Notes: generated from the sequence alone by a model not told the origin. A stretch of 64,000 nucleotides of DNA from Phytophthora sp. 'mugwort' (GCA_033558025.1 JAUCEF010000005.1:3348001-3412000), one strand, 5' to 3'. Counted from the first letter of the stretch, positions 1 through 13,931 are shown. Translations and numbers: made by a program.

Positions 1-3000
1 CGTTCACAATGAGATCGCAAGCATCGGCAGCGCGACCAACTCGGATGATAGGAGCCGTTAAAGGGAACGGAATATAGTCGATCGCGGATTGTCCCGAGGC
101 TCCAGTCGCATGCCCGTGCTCAGTCTCATTTAGCGGTGGAAGTGGCAATAAAACACCCCAAGCACCAAATGGCAGATCTCCATTACTAGATCGCTCAGGG
201 CGCTGCCCATCTCCTCGTAAACCATTTGCGCTGAAGCCCACAGAGGCAGAAGCTGCAAACGAAGGATGATTCACCTTACGACGAGGTGACTGGATGGCAT
301 CCATTCCCCAACTTAAGGCATTTGCACTCCCCAGTTTTTGCACAACTTCATCGCGCATTTCGACTTCGTAATGATCAAGTGCTGAGTTCATCACGTCTTC
401 AGTATCCAAGAAAATTTGTCGCTGTTTTACACAAATCCATCGCTTCTGAAGAGCAACTGCAGTTTCAAGTCCAGTCGTTTCCGATTTGCTCGCCCACGAA
501 AGGGAATTCTCGGATGAGAGCAACGTGGACAAACTTAAGACGAGTTGGGAATCCATACTCAATAGCATGGGGCTGAGTGTCGGAATCTGTTTTAATAAGG
601 ATGCTAATGCCTTCGATGACCGCCACCGGATTTGTTGCTTGTACATTTTTAACCGGTTCCGCAATACCTCTTGAACGGGGTTGTTTTGAGGCGAATCAAG
701 ATCCGAATGCATGGCACACTCCACCTCACTAGACGAAATCGTAGAGATTGTTAATGATAATGTCGTAATAATGCCTTCTACGTCGTCAAACATGTCGGCA
801 AGTGCCGGGATGCGCTCTACAGCCTGAAGTTTTAGAAGTGGGAAAGTCTGGGCTCGTGCATCCACTTGAATTAAAGGTGATGCTGGTCCTTCCGTACTGG
901 AATCCACGACTACCTGAGCCAAGAAGTCAGCAGTACGTTGATCCCTTGTCATCCCTGACAGCACACCCAATCGACTTGAGCCCTTAGACTCATCGTCTTC
1001 AATAGCCACATACCCACCTTCCCTGAAGGTTTCGACATGGCCACCGACGATACTGACTGCACCTACAACCGTCGCCAATCCATCTAGTGCATCTTTTGCC
1101 TTTTGCCACATCAAAAGCGATTGTTTGTCTCGCATAGTAGAGTCGGACTCATCAACTTGGATATTGCCATCCACAATGTTATTGATCGACTCGTCAGTTT
1201 CTGGTGACGAAGTAGTCGCCTCAGGTTTTCTCAGCGACGTTGTATCCTTTTCTTCGTGAAGAATATCTAGCACAGCCGTTTCCAGAGCCATACCATCGAC
1301 TAGCTGGAGGTTAGTATAGTACGCGCATATGGTATCCAACAACTCTCCAACCTTGTTCGACTTGGCGAAACCTCGGCTCAGAGCGGCATTAATCGCTACT
1401 TTCCACGTGGGGTACAGTGTGAGATACCTCAGCAGCGCCACTACCTCAGCCGCTTTGGCCTCTGCAATATGCGCCTTCTCCAACGCAACTTGCTGGATGT
1501 GTGCAATTCCTGTATCTTTTGCCATAGTTGTCCCCTTCAGACAGCGAGCTGACTGGCATAAAATTGAGCTCGAGCACTCCAAGCCGAGCTCGTGCGAGCA
1601 AAGACGCGGGCGCAGAAGCAGTGGGAGCCCCACGAGTGTCATGAGCATGTTGAGAATATCTCCGGAGAGAACTGGAGCGGACTGTTGAGATCGATAGATC
1701 TTGTTGAGCGCAGACACGGAGTGATGTGGGAACACTAGCATTGCTAGTCGAATGCACACCGTTGCCAATGCTAAGTCAGAAGAATTCATTCCACTGATAA
1801 TGTGGCCCGTAACCACAACATTTGCTGCAATGATGGAGCCAACATTAGTATCCGTCGAACCACACGCAAGGAGAACACTTAAGATCTGATTTCGGTAGAA
1901 ATGACCATTGAAAGTGTCCGACGGCATTCCTCCTGTTGCCCCTGACGTTGATGAAAGCCCCGCAAGGTTGGAACCGAAGTACTGGAGCAAGCCAACACAA
2001 ACATGCTTCAAGGAGACCCTTGCACCCATTTCGTAGGATGCTGCGGTAATTATCGCGTTGGTAGTGCCGTTTAGGAAATCACATTGCAAAAGTTTCAAGT
2101 TTTCCAGCAAAAAACCGATAAACATGGATAACACTGGATTCACACGACCATTCGCCGTCCACAAACGCGTTTTGGTACTATCGGTGACATCTTGAAGAGA
2201 ACGATACATCAGAGCGCGGGACATTGCCCATCCAGCAGCATGTAGCTTCACGAGTGGTAACTTGCACTGTGGAGGTCCCCGTTTGATCTGGAGTGGCGCA
2301 CGTTTTGTCACGGTGGTGGCTATGACGTACTTTGAGTCAATCTCTTTCATTAGCGACTCGAAAAGTGCATCTGAGTTCACCAGACAACTATTTTCCGGGA
2401 GATCTTTTGCTTGACTCGCATCATCAGGAGTGTTATCCAGTCTATGGTTGTCACCTGAGCGACCAGTGAGGATGTAAGAGCTGTAAAATCCAGCTGCAAT
2501 ACGAACCACTTCATCGTTTGCCAAGGAGTTTGAAGGTACCGGTAGAGGTAGATCTGCAGATGGAAGTGTCCTCGAGCCAGCTCCAAGTTGGCCCTTATTG
2601 TTACGCCCAAAGACCATTACTCGTCCATTGGACATGAGAATAAGCGAATGATAGCAACCACATGACGCAGCTTTAATCTTGGATGAAAGCGGTAGTGGCA
2701 CGTACTGTGCAGTATTCTTGTGGTCTTTACTTCCAATCCCCAGCTGGCCATAGTCGTTTCGCCCCCACGTAATGAGCTTGCCTTTCTCACTGATCGTCAC
2801 AGTGTGATAGTAACCGCAGCTCACAGCTACAATTTTCTCATCGCTCTCCCCAAGTGCCGTCTTGGCCAGAGTTGGCACTTTCATATTACGAGCATGGCCT
2901 AGACCCAGCTGTCCATAGTCATTTTTGCCGAACGAATAGACTTCACCGCCATTGGTAATTGCGATTGTATGATACAATCCACACGCGACTTTCGTGACAA

Positions 3001-6000
3001 CTTGGCTTGATAATGTATCGACTAATTGCGGCGTGTGCTGATGTTGGGTGTGGTCAAGACCCAGTTGGCCACAGTCATTCATACCAAACGTAAGTAACTC
3101 GCCGTTGCTTGATACGACTGCGCTGTGGTGATAACTCACTGCTGACGTTGTGATGTGATACTTGTCTCTCAAACTGTCAATCATACGTGGTGTATGACTC
3201 TTGGAAATCGTCGAGCCAAGTCCGAGTTGACCACGATCATTGTATCCCCACGAGTATACAGCACCATCCGAGGCAACTGCTAGCATGTGCTCGCATCCGT
3301 TCGCTGCAGCAACCATATTAATGACAATCCCACTCAATGCCCGGACGGGAGTGGCGATAATTACCCGTTCCTCGAAAGTACCATTGCCACATTGCCCACT
3401 TTTGTTAAGACCACAAGTCAAGACAGCGCCGTCTTTCATCACGACAGCGAGCACTTCATTTCCTCCGGCAATATCACGAACGGCCTTTGCCGAAAAGAAA
3501 GGCACATGCTCCAACTTGCTCGTGGAGTTGCAGTGTCCCAAACAAAGTTCTCCATAGTTGTTTTGTCCGCATGAAAACAATTCGCAGTCATCAAAACTTA
3601 CCACACTAGGTAATCTGTCTGACCTGCCAGTTCCTGCTGTTGTTGCTGTTTTTCCATCTTCGTTGGCATTTGACGTCGTAGCTTTGCCCAAGCTGTCGCT
3701 TAGGGCTGCAACTTTATCGTTCCACAATCTTCGCGGGGGGCAAAGCAGTGTGTTTGTATCCATGTGGTCGTCTTGAGATTCACTGGCAGTGTAGGCATAG
3801 TATGCGGAATCTAGGTCGCCTCGGTTATCATCATAGCACGCCGCACATAGCTTGATGCTGTCATCGTCTCGTTGTCCGTAATGCACTCCAGATAACGGCA
3901 TCCTCTTACATTCCTCACAGCTAAAAGATCCCGTTGTGATCTCGTTGTACGCAGGTCCATTGTCGCGATCGAAAATACCACAGAACCCAATGAATCCGAT
4001 ATCAATGTTTGAGCCCGTCGACGGACAAATCGCTTTCACGAGAATATACCGACCAGTAACTGGATACGCAAGCTGCTTAGAGATCTGTGCACAGCTACCG
4101 TCCAAGATAAAGAATGCAACTGGTACGCTTTCATCGCGAGGGCAGCATCCATTACTTGGTGGGAACGGCAATGCAGCAAATACCTCTGGGGTCATGTCGT
4201 CAAATTCTTGATAATGTGCTAGATCAGGAGGTGTGCTTGTGACAAATAATACGGCATAACGTAGAGGACTCGAGTAACCTGGTCCAGGACCTCGGACATT
4301 GATGTGGCTTACGCACATCGGAGTATCAATGTCATGCTTTAGCACCAGATTGACGTTTGCTCCCTTTGCGGAGCTGTATACAGTCGTATCATCCAGAAGG
4401 CAATTGCGGGCAGCGTGGGAAGTACTAAACTCTCCACCGTCACATGAATACACTTGAAGCTGCAAGCTCTTTCCCAGTTGGAGCTCATTCGATGAAGGAA
4501 TGTGATGGTTCTGGAGCTTTGTAGCGGGGTAAAAGACGTGAGATGGTAATTCCAGACGAGGACGAGGGTGGAAGTTCACGTCGAAGACTGTTCCATTGCA
4601 AAGCGCTGACACAGCAGGAAACAAGGGCTTCGATAATGTCGCAAGGTTAAACTGACAAACTTCCGGTTCCGACCGGTCGGAATACAACGTCGCAGTGAGT
4701 TTCTCAAAATCAAACAAAACCCCGAAAATCCCCCACTCTAAAACCTCCTCCGTGCTCTTCCACTTCACGTCCAGCTTGTGTTTCAGCGGCGCGTCAAACT
4801 CCGTGAAGTCGTTGCTAACAATCCCAAAGCTGAGGGCTGAGCGTCCATCTTTTCCTGCCGCCACTACACGGATTTCAACAAAAATGCTTTCATTTTCGAA
4901 CCCCTGACTTGCAACAATTGTCTCAAACTGATCATCCGACGAACTACAGTCGCCGGCAGATACCGTTGTTCCATTTGGCATGAGTTGTAGGCGACTGCCT
5001 TTGAGTTTTCCATTCCAACTAATCGTCGCTCCGTCAAAAGGGGCAGCGACGAGCGCTTCAGAGACGACAGCGTTTGGAAATTGAAAGTTAGAACTAACAC
5101 ACCATAGCTTTGACAGGACAGTAGCCGAGAGGTTCCAATGCACATCTGCATCCTTAACTCCTATCGACGGAAAGTACCCACATCCAACTGAATCGGTTGA
5201 GATCAACGTAGCCACGTAGCACCTCTTTGCCCCATTGTAAAACTCGATTTGTCGCTCTTCACAATTCAACAGAACTCCAAGAACGTCTGTACGATTCCAT
5301 CGAATACCTACTGGCCCTAGCATGTCCCCACTACAGCCTTCGCGGTACAGGAGTACACCACATAGACTTCCCTCGCTTGGGACATATGTATTCAAATCTG
5401 CGGTGCCAGGGGTGACGCCAACAAATACAGGAGTATCACCCATCGTACGAATCGACACTTCCCAATACCAACGTCCTCTATAGAAAGTTTTGTCAAATAC
5501 CGCAAGGCCGCCACTTTCTTGCGATAAGCTTAAATTTCGTGCATTTTCCTCACTTCCATCCAAGCTCTTGTGAGCAATCGTAAGCTTACGGAGATCTGTA
5601 CCGAGTGTGATATAACGCGAGCAGATTATATTCGGATATTTTGATCCTGTAGCAGCAGGAAGTATGGAATACTTCTCGGTACTGTTAACATCAGTTGGTG
5701 AGTTGTCAGACGAATCGTACTGAATGAAACTCTGCCATCCTTTCCAACTCGCCAAATCTGTTAGCAGCGAGACCAAATCGGTACGATGAAGGTGGTCCCA
5801 GTCCTGACCTCGGTAGGGAAAGCAGCAAGTCTCCAACACAAGTAGCATATCGTGCACAATATGCTGAATAGTGGCTGACGATGTCTTTCCATCATGTAAC
5901 CCACCACCCGCTCCAGCATCCATGAGCTGCTGGACTTGATGTAGGTGGTTCGTTGATGATTCAAGGAGAATTGTCAGCAAGTGGAAGAATTCTCGTCCAA

Positions 6001-9000
6001 TGGCGTCGGATAATTGAGGTCCAGCAAATTCTAGATCAGCGAGATAGTGCACTTTAATGGTGGAGGTTTGTCCTACAGACACTTTCCCCATATTGTGACC
6101 AGGAGTCATACGAACACGCTTAAAAGCAGAAGACAACATGGGGATAACGTGGAACCGCGAGCTGGGAATGTTTTTGGTGCACTGAAGCAATCGAACGAAC
6201 GTCTTGAGCCCTTGTAGACGCAGTTTTGCGCGCTTCTGGTGTGCAAGCAAAATGTCTTGCATTTGGTCTTCCGGGTGGCGAGCCTGTACTTCATTCTCCC
6301 GACTGGGTGTAAACAGATTACTGGTAGACTGCTGAATAAACGAGAAAACGTCCGCGTGTATCTGCTCGTCTTCTTCCTCCATCACTTCAACCGACTTCGT
6401 TTCCATCAGTTTATTTAACTGGCGAGTAAACCGTTTTTGCTCGGGCTCTTCGCCTGAAGTTTCAGCTGGCTCGCTCGGAGAAACTTTCACGAAATCTGTG
6501 TTCAATCAGAGAATGAGTACTCATTACTTGCATTGGGCCGATTAAAGCATTAATCATCTCTTACCGTAAGTTGTTGCTATTGAAATCCCAGGAAGAAGTT
6601 TCATTGGAGAAGACGCCGATGGAGCAGATTGGATCGGTGCAGGCGACAGTTGAAGTAGAAGAAGTGCTCTGCGGATAATAGGCTCGCATACGGCGTTATA
6701 AAGCGCTTGCTGTCGCTCTTTTGCCTCCATATCAGGAGAAAATCCGCTTGGAGCCCCTGCCTCACTGCAAAAACAGTGTGAACAACTTCGAAAACAGTCC
6801 AGAAAAAAAAAAAAAAAAAGGGGAAAAATCGTTAAACTGCCAAAAAATTCTACCATACCTGAACGTTGCAGCCAGTTTCTGCTGTTCTCTCACGATCCTA
6901 AAAGCAATAAACAGGACAAAGAATGTTAGAAACCGCTCGAAAGTTTGGTAAGTACAAAGTGCACTGGCCATTTACCAACGACGTAGCTGTAGCGCAGCCT
7001 TCCAGGCATCAACAACTGTTTCTGCTAACGCCCCTTCGTTTGAAATAGGTTCTGTCGTGTAGGAGATATTGCTGTGTTTCAACAGAGCAGCAAACGTTGC
7101 ACGGACCGCGCGGTCCACTGCCTCAATACCACCACTTTTTTCTAATGTGGCCTCCACACTGTCTTGTCTTTTTAGTCTCGCAACTCGGAGCTGTGGGTTT
7201 GCGCTGCCTGGAGCCGATCCAGGATCTAGAGCATTGCGTACTTTATCCAGCAGCTTTTTGCCGTTGCCAACATTGTCCATCACTTGTAGTAGAAGAGCTT
7301 CGTTTCGACCCACTTCGTTGTTGTCTGACGTGATATCAGGCCAAGTTTCTTCCAATCCACCTCGGAAGAGAGGCGAATGCAACCATCGCTCACTGACAAT
7401 GACCCCATTATCCAGCTCATCGCCGACTATCAGAGTGGCGGCGTAGTGACTCCCAACCCAAGCTAACACTTTTTGAAGATCCTTAAGCCACTCATGACTT
7501 TCTTCAATGCTTTTCTCAGAACACCGTGCAATCGGAATCTGTGTCTTTGCGAGCGACTGTGGCGCTGGGGGCGGTCGGACATTTGCCTCGAATCCTCCTG
7601 GTACAGGTAGTGGACCCTCACTTACAGGATATATATGTTGCGAGAGAATAGTCCGACTGGGCACAAAGGAGATTTTTCTTGGTTCGTATTCTAGTACTCC
7701 AGCCTCAACTCCAGACTGTTTAATTTTCACTAGCAATGTTTCGGTCCCAAAAAGCTTTGCAAGGTTCGAAGGAATAGTTATCCGTCGGAGCTCCATGCCC
7801 TGAGGCAGATCCTTTACTTTCCAATACGTGTAGCCCTTCGACTGGGTGATTTTGTCCCACAAGCTCTTAAAAATTCGACCGTACATGACGGAAGAGCCGT
7901 TGCTCTGGTGCAAGAGACAGACCGAGAGTTCTTTCGAAACGGATGCAAGCGCTGTATCCACGAAATCAGCCTCAGTAACACTGTCTAGAACAGCAGATGT
8001 ATCGACTGATACACTAATTGACTGTAAAATCCTTTGCCTGTTCATGACCGGAAGCGCTGCATGAAGTTTCTCAGTGAGAGCTTCTAATTGAGTCCAAAAC
8101 GGATCCAGTAAAGCAGGGAGTGCGGCCCGAACGGAGGGCAACGAAAATATACTGATCAACATAAATGGCAGCAATTTTCCCGAGAAACTACGCTGGATGA
8201 TAAGGGGGAGAAGTTGCCTCTGCTCGAGCCTCATCGTATCGCATCGATCCAGACACTCCGAGATGAAACCCACCAACTTTGTGCAAACAGATTCAATGAT
8301 TTTCCACCCTCGAGTGGCTGAGCTTGAACACCAGAATATTGCCGCGCGTACCATGATGGTGAGACACTTAAATTCGTAGTTAGTTTTAATAATATTTAAG
8401 CTCTTGAAAAGCTTTGTCATATCTTCTGACGAGTGCTCCATCGCATCCTTTGTCTGCATCCGAAGTGCATCCAGTAGCGTACTCATAAAGGTGATCACAC
8501 TTTCCGAAACAACCTCGTCTGATGCGCCGTCCACCGTAAAAAGCTCGTCAGGATCACTTATCAGTTGAAATAGCATTTTTGCTGACGTGAAGCACGGGAC
8601 AAGCATCGGAATCAACAATTTCTGCGCTGGGGTCAACTCCGCATCTGACTTCGGTTTGTTTACCATCAGGCGATTCATGATCTGTAATCTGTCCAAAAGG
8701 GACGGGAAGAGTGTTGGGAATCCGTAGTAGATTGCCGATGCAGTTTCCTGCTTCACCGCGTGATAGAACCACAATACTTCCCCCGTCATCGGTAGCTTTG
8801 GTACATGGTCTGCAATCGTGAAGAGCACCTCTCGAATCGAACAGAGAACTCCCCCAGGTTGAGATGCTGTAGCCGGCAATCCAACCTCTGAGCCGTCCAA
8901 ACAACTTCGCGAAAACTAAAAAACAAAAATAATGCAAAATAATAGTGATGAGATGATCAGTTAATAATCCGAAAGCAGCAACCAACTAATCAGTCAAGAA

Positions 9001-12000
9001 ATTCAACTCTTTCGTACCTCGAAAAAGTTTAGCTTGAGTAGCCTTATCGTGATGAGCAATGGATACAAGACGTGAGTTGCCAATGGTATGGCACTGGCCT
9101 TTCCATCAACCGCACTTATGTTGAGGAAGCGAGACGTTATGTTTTCCAGCAGTGCGTACAATGCCGAAAAGGTTGAATCCGCAGGGTCTATACAGAGTGA
9201 TCGATATAGGCACCTTGAGGGCTGGACGGAATCGGCGTCTTCTGCTGGGATGTCGTTTCCTGCCAAACGATCCAGATGAGATAGCAAGCAAACCGCAGAG
9301 TCTAGAGCCTCTGCCGCACAATGCTGGCTCGACCTGTTAGCAGCGCCGCACCTCGCGCGAAGAGTACTAAGTACATGTCCTGCCTTTCCAGACGTCGCTA
9401 TGTTCTTCGCCATATCAAGATTGTATGATACTGATGAGTTGCCGGAACACACTTTTCGGACTTTGCTGTAACTAGAAACTTGGTCTTGAACACTAGTACG
9501 CCCCCCGAAAAGGAATAAATCTCCATCAAGAGGGATAGATGACTCCAAGTCAGTAGTGTTGGGCAACGCGGTTACTGCACCCGCTCGGACATGTAACGCT
9601 GCCGAGCAACATCCATCCAATTGTCCTTGGGTGCTGACATCAACATGGTTCCACTTTTGCAAAGTCACGGAGAAGCACCACATATCACACAGGAAGGTGT
9701 TGGCCCGGTTGATGCCTCCTAAGATCCAAATATTTCCAAGGTCAGAGCACATGCTATAGTTTACTCTTCCAGCCGGTAGCATCGGCTGAGAGTCACTTCT
9801 TGTGCTGCTTACTGATAAAGCGCCTGCTGCGTCTTTCGAAGCTCCAAAGTTATCATCATGGCATAAGTGCCAGAGGCGGTCAAAGGTGTTGTACCTCCAC
9901 AGATCGGAGCGGAACTTTTCTTCACGATCCTGTCCGCCAAAGATATACACACACTCTCCAATAACAGCAGAGGAACATCCAATTCGTGGACCAGGATCTA
10001 GTGATATTGAACTAGGCAACCGCGACCAAGCGTATTCATCGAGTGATAAGAACCATGCGTCTCCGAGAACCTCGTCGTCCATCGACTTCCCACCATACAT
10101 GAATACGATATTATCAAGACGAACACGAATTGCTGAAGCTGTGTGGAATGCACGCGCTTGGGGCAACGATGTCGCGGCGCCAATAGCAGCTTGAATCAGT
10201 GTCCATGTTGGTAGGGAACCGTCTGCGTTTTTCAAGGTGGAACATTTGTACAGATCCATATGCCGCGATGCAGCACAATTATTCTCGCCACCAAGGACAA
10301 GAATTTGATTGACGTCTATAGCAACAACTTGATGGTGGCAGATTCCAATGGGGAAATCAGCCCATTTTTCCCAGGTTTTGGTATCAGTGTTATGCACCCA
10401 TACTTGATTTGTAGGTTCACTTATACGGGGCAATGGGGACTCATTGACAACCATCCCACCAATAACAAACAGCTTTTTGCCAATCAAGACCGAGCCGGCT
10501 CCTTCAAGAGGTGGAGGCTGGGTGGATATATCTCCAGGTAATTGATCTTCAACTGACTGAATCACTGCACTAGAAGAAGGCATAATTACTGCACGAGAAA
10601 CACTCTCGAAATCATGGCCAATTGCTGGAGGATAGGCGAAAGGCTGGTGCCCTAGATTAATGCGGATAATTTCCCCTCGTTCAAGACTAATACCAGGCAT
10701 CATACCGGACCGCTTATCGTCCACGGAACACTTAAATTCAGAGTAAGCTACACCCAAATTGACTCCATTCCGGAAAAATGTCATCTCCTGCATGTTTAGG
10801 TCCAACAAGCATCCGATGATATCGCCTGCTCTCCACTTCTCTCCATATGAGGAAGATCCACTGTTCCAACGACGCTGGCGATTACCATCATAGGACCAGG
10901 AATGGGCGTGGTCACCGACTCCTTCTCCCTGATCGGAACTCCCCTGAAAGTAGCCATCAATCCATCCAACCTGGATTAAACCACTAGTAACCACCTCTAC
11001 CTCGTAAAACCATTTCCCTCGAAACAGCGACACACTAACCGTGGTAATAGAGCCAAAGTTGCTGAGCCCCTCGATCTCTCCTGAACGATCGATATCAACA
11101 CGACCGCAGACTGTCACTACACAAGATTGGTCCAGCATATTCGAATCACCGTCGTCATTTTCGCGTTTTCTCTCCACAATTAACGAGGTGGTATAAAAAC
11201 CAGCAGCGACGTCCACACATCGCCTGGAATTTTTTTCCGGGCGTACTTTAAGGGGGACAGGTAGCAATGCATCCGCGCTGCCGCGATTTCCAAGCTGCCC
11301 TTTGTTGTTCCGCCCGAATACGAAGACTTGTCCTTGTTCAGACAGCAGAACCGTGTGGTAACACCCACACGTTGCCCGAATCATCCTCGTGTTGGCAGAC
11401 AGCGCCACAACATTCGGCACGTTCTGATGAATTTTACTTCCGATTCCTAGCTGCCCATAGTCATTACGACCAAATGAAAAGGTACGGCCGCCAGTAGTAA
11501 CAATCACTGAGTGGTAATAACCGCATGCCACAAAACATATCATCTCGTTTGGAAGAGACACGAGGGTGGGCAGTTTAACTTGACGATTATGGGCCAAACC
11601 CAACTGTCCGTAGTCGTTTTTTCCACAGGCATACAGCTCTCCTGCTGCTGTGCAAATGATTGTGTGGTACAATCCGCAAGACACCATGGATATCTCAGTG
11701 CCTTCAAAGCTCTTCACAAGCTGCGGTGTCGACTGATGCTGTGTGTGATCGAGCCCAAGCTGTCCACAATCGTTCATGCCAAACGTATAGAGTTCTCCCA
11801 CGTCTGTGACCACCGCACTGTGGTGATAGCTCACAGAAGCAAAAATCAATTTCTTGTCCTTTAACGACTCAATAAGCTTTGGGACGTGAATCTTAGTTGC
11901 CAAGTTTTCATGGCCCAATTGCCCTCGATCGTTGTAGCCCCATGAATATGCGAGCCCCGAGTCTGTAAGCGCGATCATGTGTTCGCATCCGTTGCTTGCA

Positions 12001-13333
12001 GCAACAAACTTGACTCGCTGGGAGCGCAGAGCCTGCACAGGTCGAAGCATCATCACGCGTTCATCAAAGTGCCCTTGACCGCACTGTCCGCTTTTGTTCA
12101 GCCCGCAAGTGTGTACGACGCCATCATTCGTAAGAACCGCCAGTGTCTCGTTGCCACTAACCACCTGACGAATATCGTCCCACCCGCAGAGTGCTACACT
12201 GGTAAGTTGATGCCGCTCGACGTCGTCTCCTGTACCTAGTTCCCCATACGAATTCTGTCCACAGCTGTATAGCTCCCCCGAGGCCTCGCACTTCCCGTAC
12301 ATGGGCTGCTCTTTAAGTGCAACAAGTTTTGCAATTGACGTTTCCAAATTCACGGAGCTTGTCGGTGACTGCTTCATGAGCCATAGGATCACGAAGAGCA
12401 TCGTCGCAAGCGAGCCCCGGGCCAGTCCCACTTCTGCCAAAGTCTCGATCGTACGAGCCCCGATGTGAGATTCTCCTTCTGGTGACCCATTGACCGCATG
12501 ATAAGCAAGGTCACCTAGACAATCGCTCAAAAGATTGAATGCTGACGACGCCGAGGGTGCGAGGTACATACTGTCCGAGTAAGCTGTCGGCTTCAGAGGT
12601 TTCAGGTTATTCTTCACCATCTGGAGTGCTTGCTCGTACTGCTTTGGGTTGTTTTTGCGCGTAGCTTTCAGAAGCATTACCACCAGGTCCCAGCCCATGG
12701 TCATGCAGTTCTGCGTCGGCAGCGGCAGCGGCGGAGGCGACACTTTTCGTAGTGATATGGCGTGTGTCCTTGCAGCAAGTAGTCGCTGCTCATACTGGTA
12801 CTTCTCCTTCTTGGTTGTCTGGTACAGAGCCTGCAAGTTTCTCACGTAGCCGGCCACGCGGGCGTCAAACAGCCCAGGCATCATCTCGCTTGCGTCTCGC
12901 TTGGCGTCATGTGGTGCAGGGTCGAGTCCGTCTTGTGTCGGCAATCCTGCCAGCTGGGAAATGAGCTGAAACAACTCGTCCACCGAGTCCACCGAGCTCA
13001 TGAGCTCTTTCATCTGCTGCTCCGCACTGCGCGTGTTTAGGTGTCCGGATACTTCGCTCTCTGTCCCAAAACAACAACATTAGATCATGGAGCTGTTTAT
13101 TGGGAGTATTGCATTGGATCTATACCTTTCGGGAGGCTACTCAACGCGGCGCCGAACTCGAGAATCTTATCCATGGCGTCCTTTGAGTCTTCCGCGGCGG
13201 TGACTGCAATACCTGAGTCACCAGCCTTGAGCACATCGCAGAGCGGCACGTAGGGCGCCTGCACCGGGCGCAGCTGCGTGCGCTCGCCCGGAGGCTGCGT
13301 CATCGCAGCCGGAAGCGAGACGTGCTGCCCCAT
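1..13333 (-). CDS. Giant RCC1-SPRY-Kelch-DOC-ZZ-RCC1-FHA protein, HERC2-like layout (3' end outside window)
   Basis: The model has six exons: 13333-13126, 13060-9018, 8915-6976, 6897-6859, 6764-6565 and 6495 to beyond 1. All introns are GT-AG, 65-102 nt, and the phases agree, giving at least 4,308 residues. Approximate domains are RCC1 propeller 326-700, SPRY 745-876 (FRGKWFYEVEVV), Kelch 913-1270, an unrecognised helical region 1418-2143 (exons 3-5), SPRY 2482-2599 (RGRWYWEVSIRT), a second lectin-like fold 2642-2779, a DOC/F5-8C-like domain 2815-2989, a ZZ zinc finger 2999-3032 (CEECKRMPLSGV...LCAACYDD) and a second RCC1 propeller 3115-3495. An FHA-like start (IIRVGRAADACDLIVN) sits at the window edge. 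DOC and ZZ followed by RCC1 recall HERC2, so a scaffold or ubiquitin-ligase role is possible. No HECT or RING domain is visible, because the C-terminus lies outside. The exon structure is firm; the function is inferred. Confidence 0.88.
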
Positions 13334-13498
13334 TGCCCGGCTGTAAGGTGTTTACTGTTGTTGTCTGCCTTTGTGCGTCGTGTCGGTCTCTCGGCTCAAC
13401 TCGATCAGTGCGGAAGATCGATGGGTGGGCGGCTGCGACTCTTCAACATAATGTATCTTGTGTGACGGTACGTAAGTAAGCTGTCTTTAATAAACGTA
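13334..13498. other. Upstream region of the giant gene
   Basis: This is the 5' flank of the minus-strand giant gene, whose ATG is read at 13333. I see no clear oomycete initiator match and no other gene. The MITE starts about 165 bp upstream of the start codon, so the promoter must be short or overlap the element. Confidence 0.4.
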
Positions 13499-13931
13499 AT
13501 TTCTTTTTTTGTAAAACCGTTTCGTTTGTATATACGTTTTAAAATAAAAATATATTTTAGGAAATTTTGAGAGCTCATGTTAAAATGTATTTTATGAAAT
13601 TTAAGTGCTCATGTTTTCAACATTAAATATTTTATAAAATATAAGTGCACATATTCCATAAAATATTTTAACTAAATATTTTAATGAAATTTAAGTGCTC
13701 ATACTTTAAACAAATATTTTAATGCCGAAAATATGAGCACTAATTTCATAACATACACTTTAACATGAGCAATTAAATTTCATGAAAAACATTTAAAATT
13801 GAAAACATTAGCACTTAAATTTCATAAGAAACATTTAAAATTGAAAACATTAGCACTTAAATTTAATAAAATATAATTTAATGTTTTTATATTAAAGCGT
13901 ACTACAAACGAAACAGTTTTACAAAAGAAAT
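13499..13931. repeat. 433-bp foldback MITE-like element
   Basis: This AT-rich block is a large imperfect inverted repeat. The outer arms match over roughly 45 nt: the left arm starts at 13499, and its reverse complement ends at 13931, sharing GTAAAAC(C/T)GTTTCGTTTGTA. Inside, the motif AAATTTAAGTGCTCATG recurs on the left in one orientation and on the right as CATTAGCACTTAAATTT, so nearly the whole element can fold on itself with a hinge near 13725. A direct repeat of about 39 nt (13785-13824 and 13828-13866) lies in the right half. There is no coding capacity. A target-site duplication is not evident. It looks like a non-autonomous DNA transposon; its partner family is not known. Confidence 0.72.

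Noticed and set aside
1329..1688. Plus-strand 119-codon frame
   Set aside because: It is antisense to the last exon in the window of the giant gene, which stays open from 6495 to 1.
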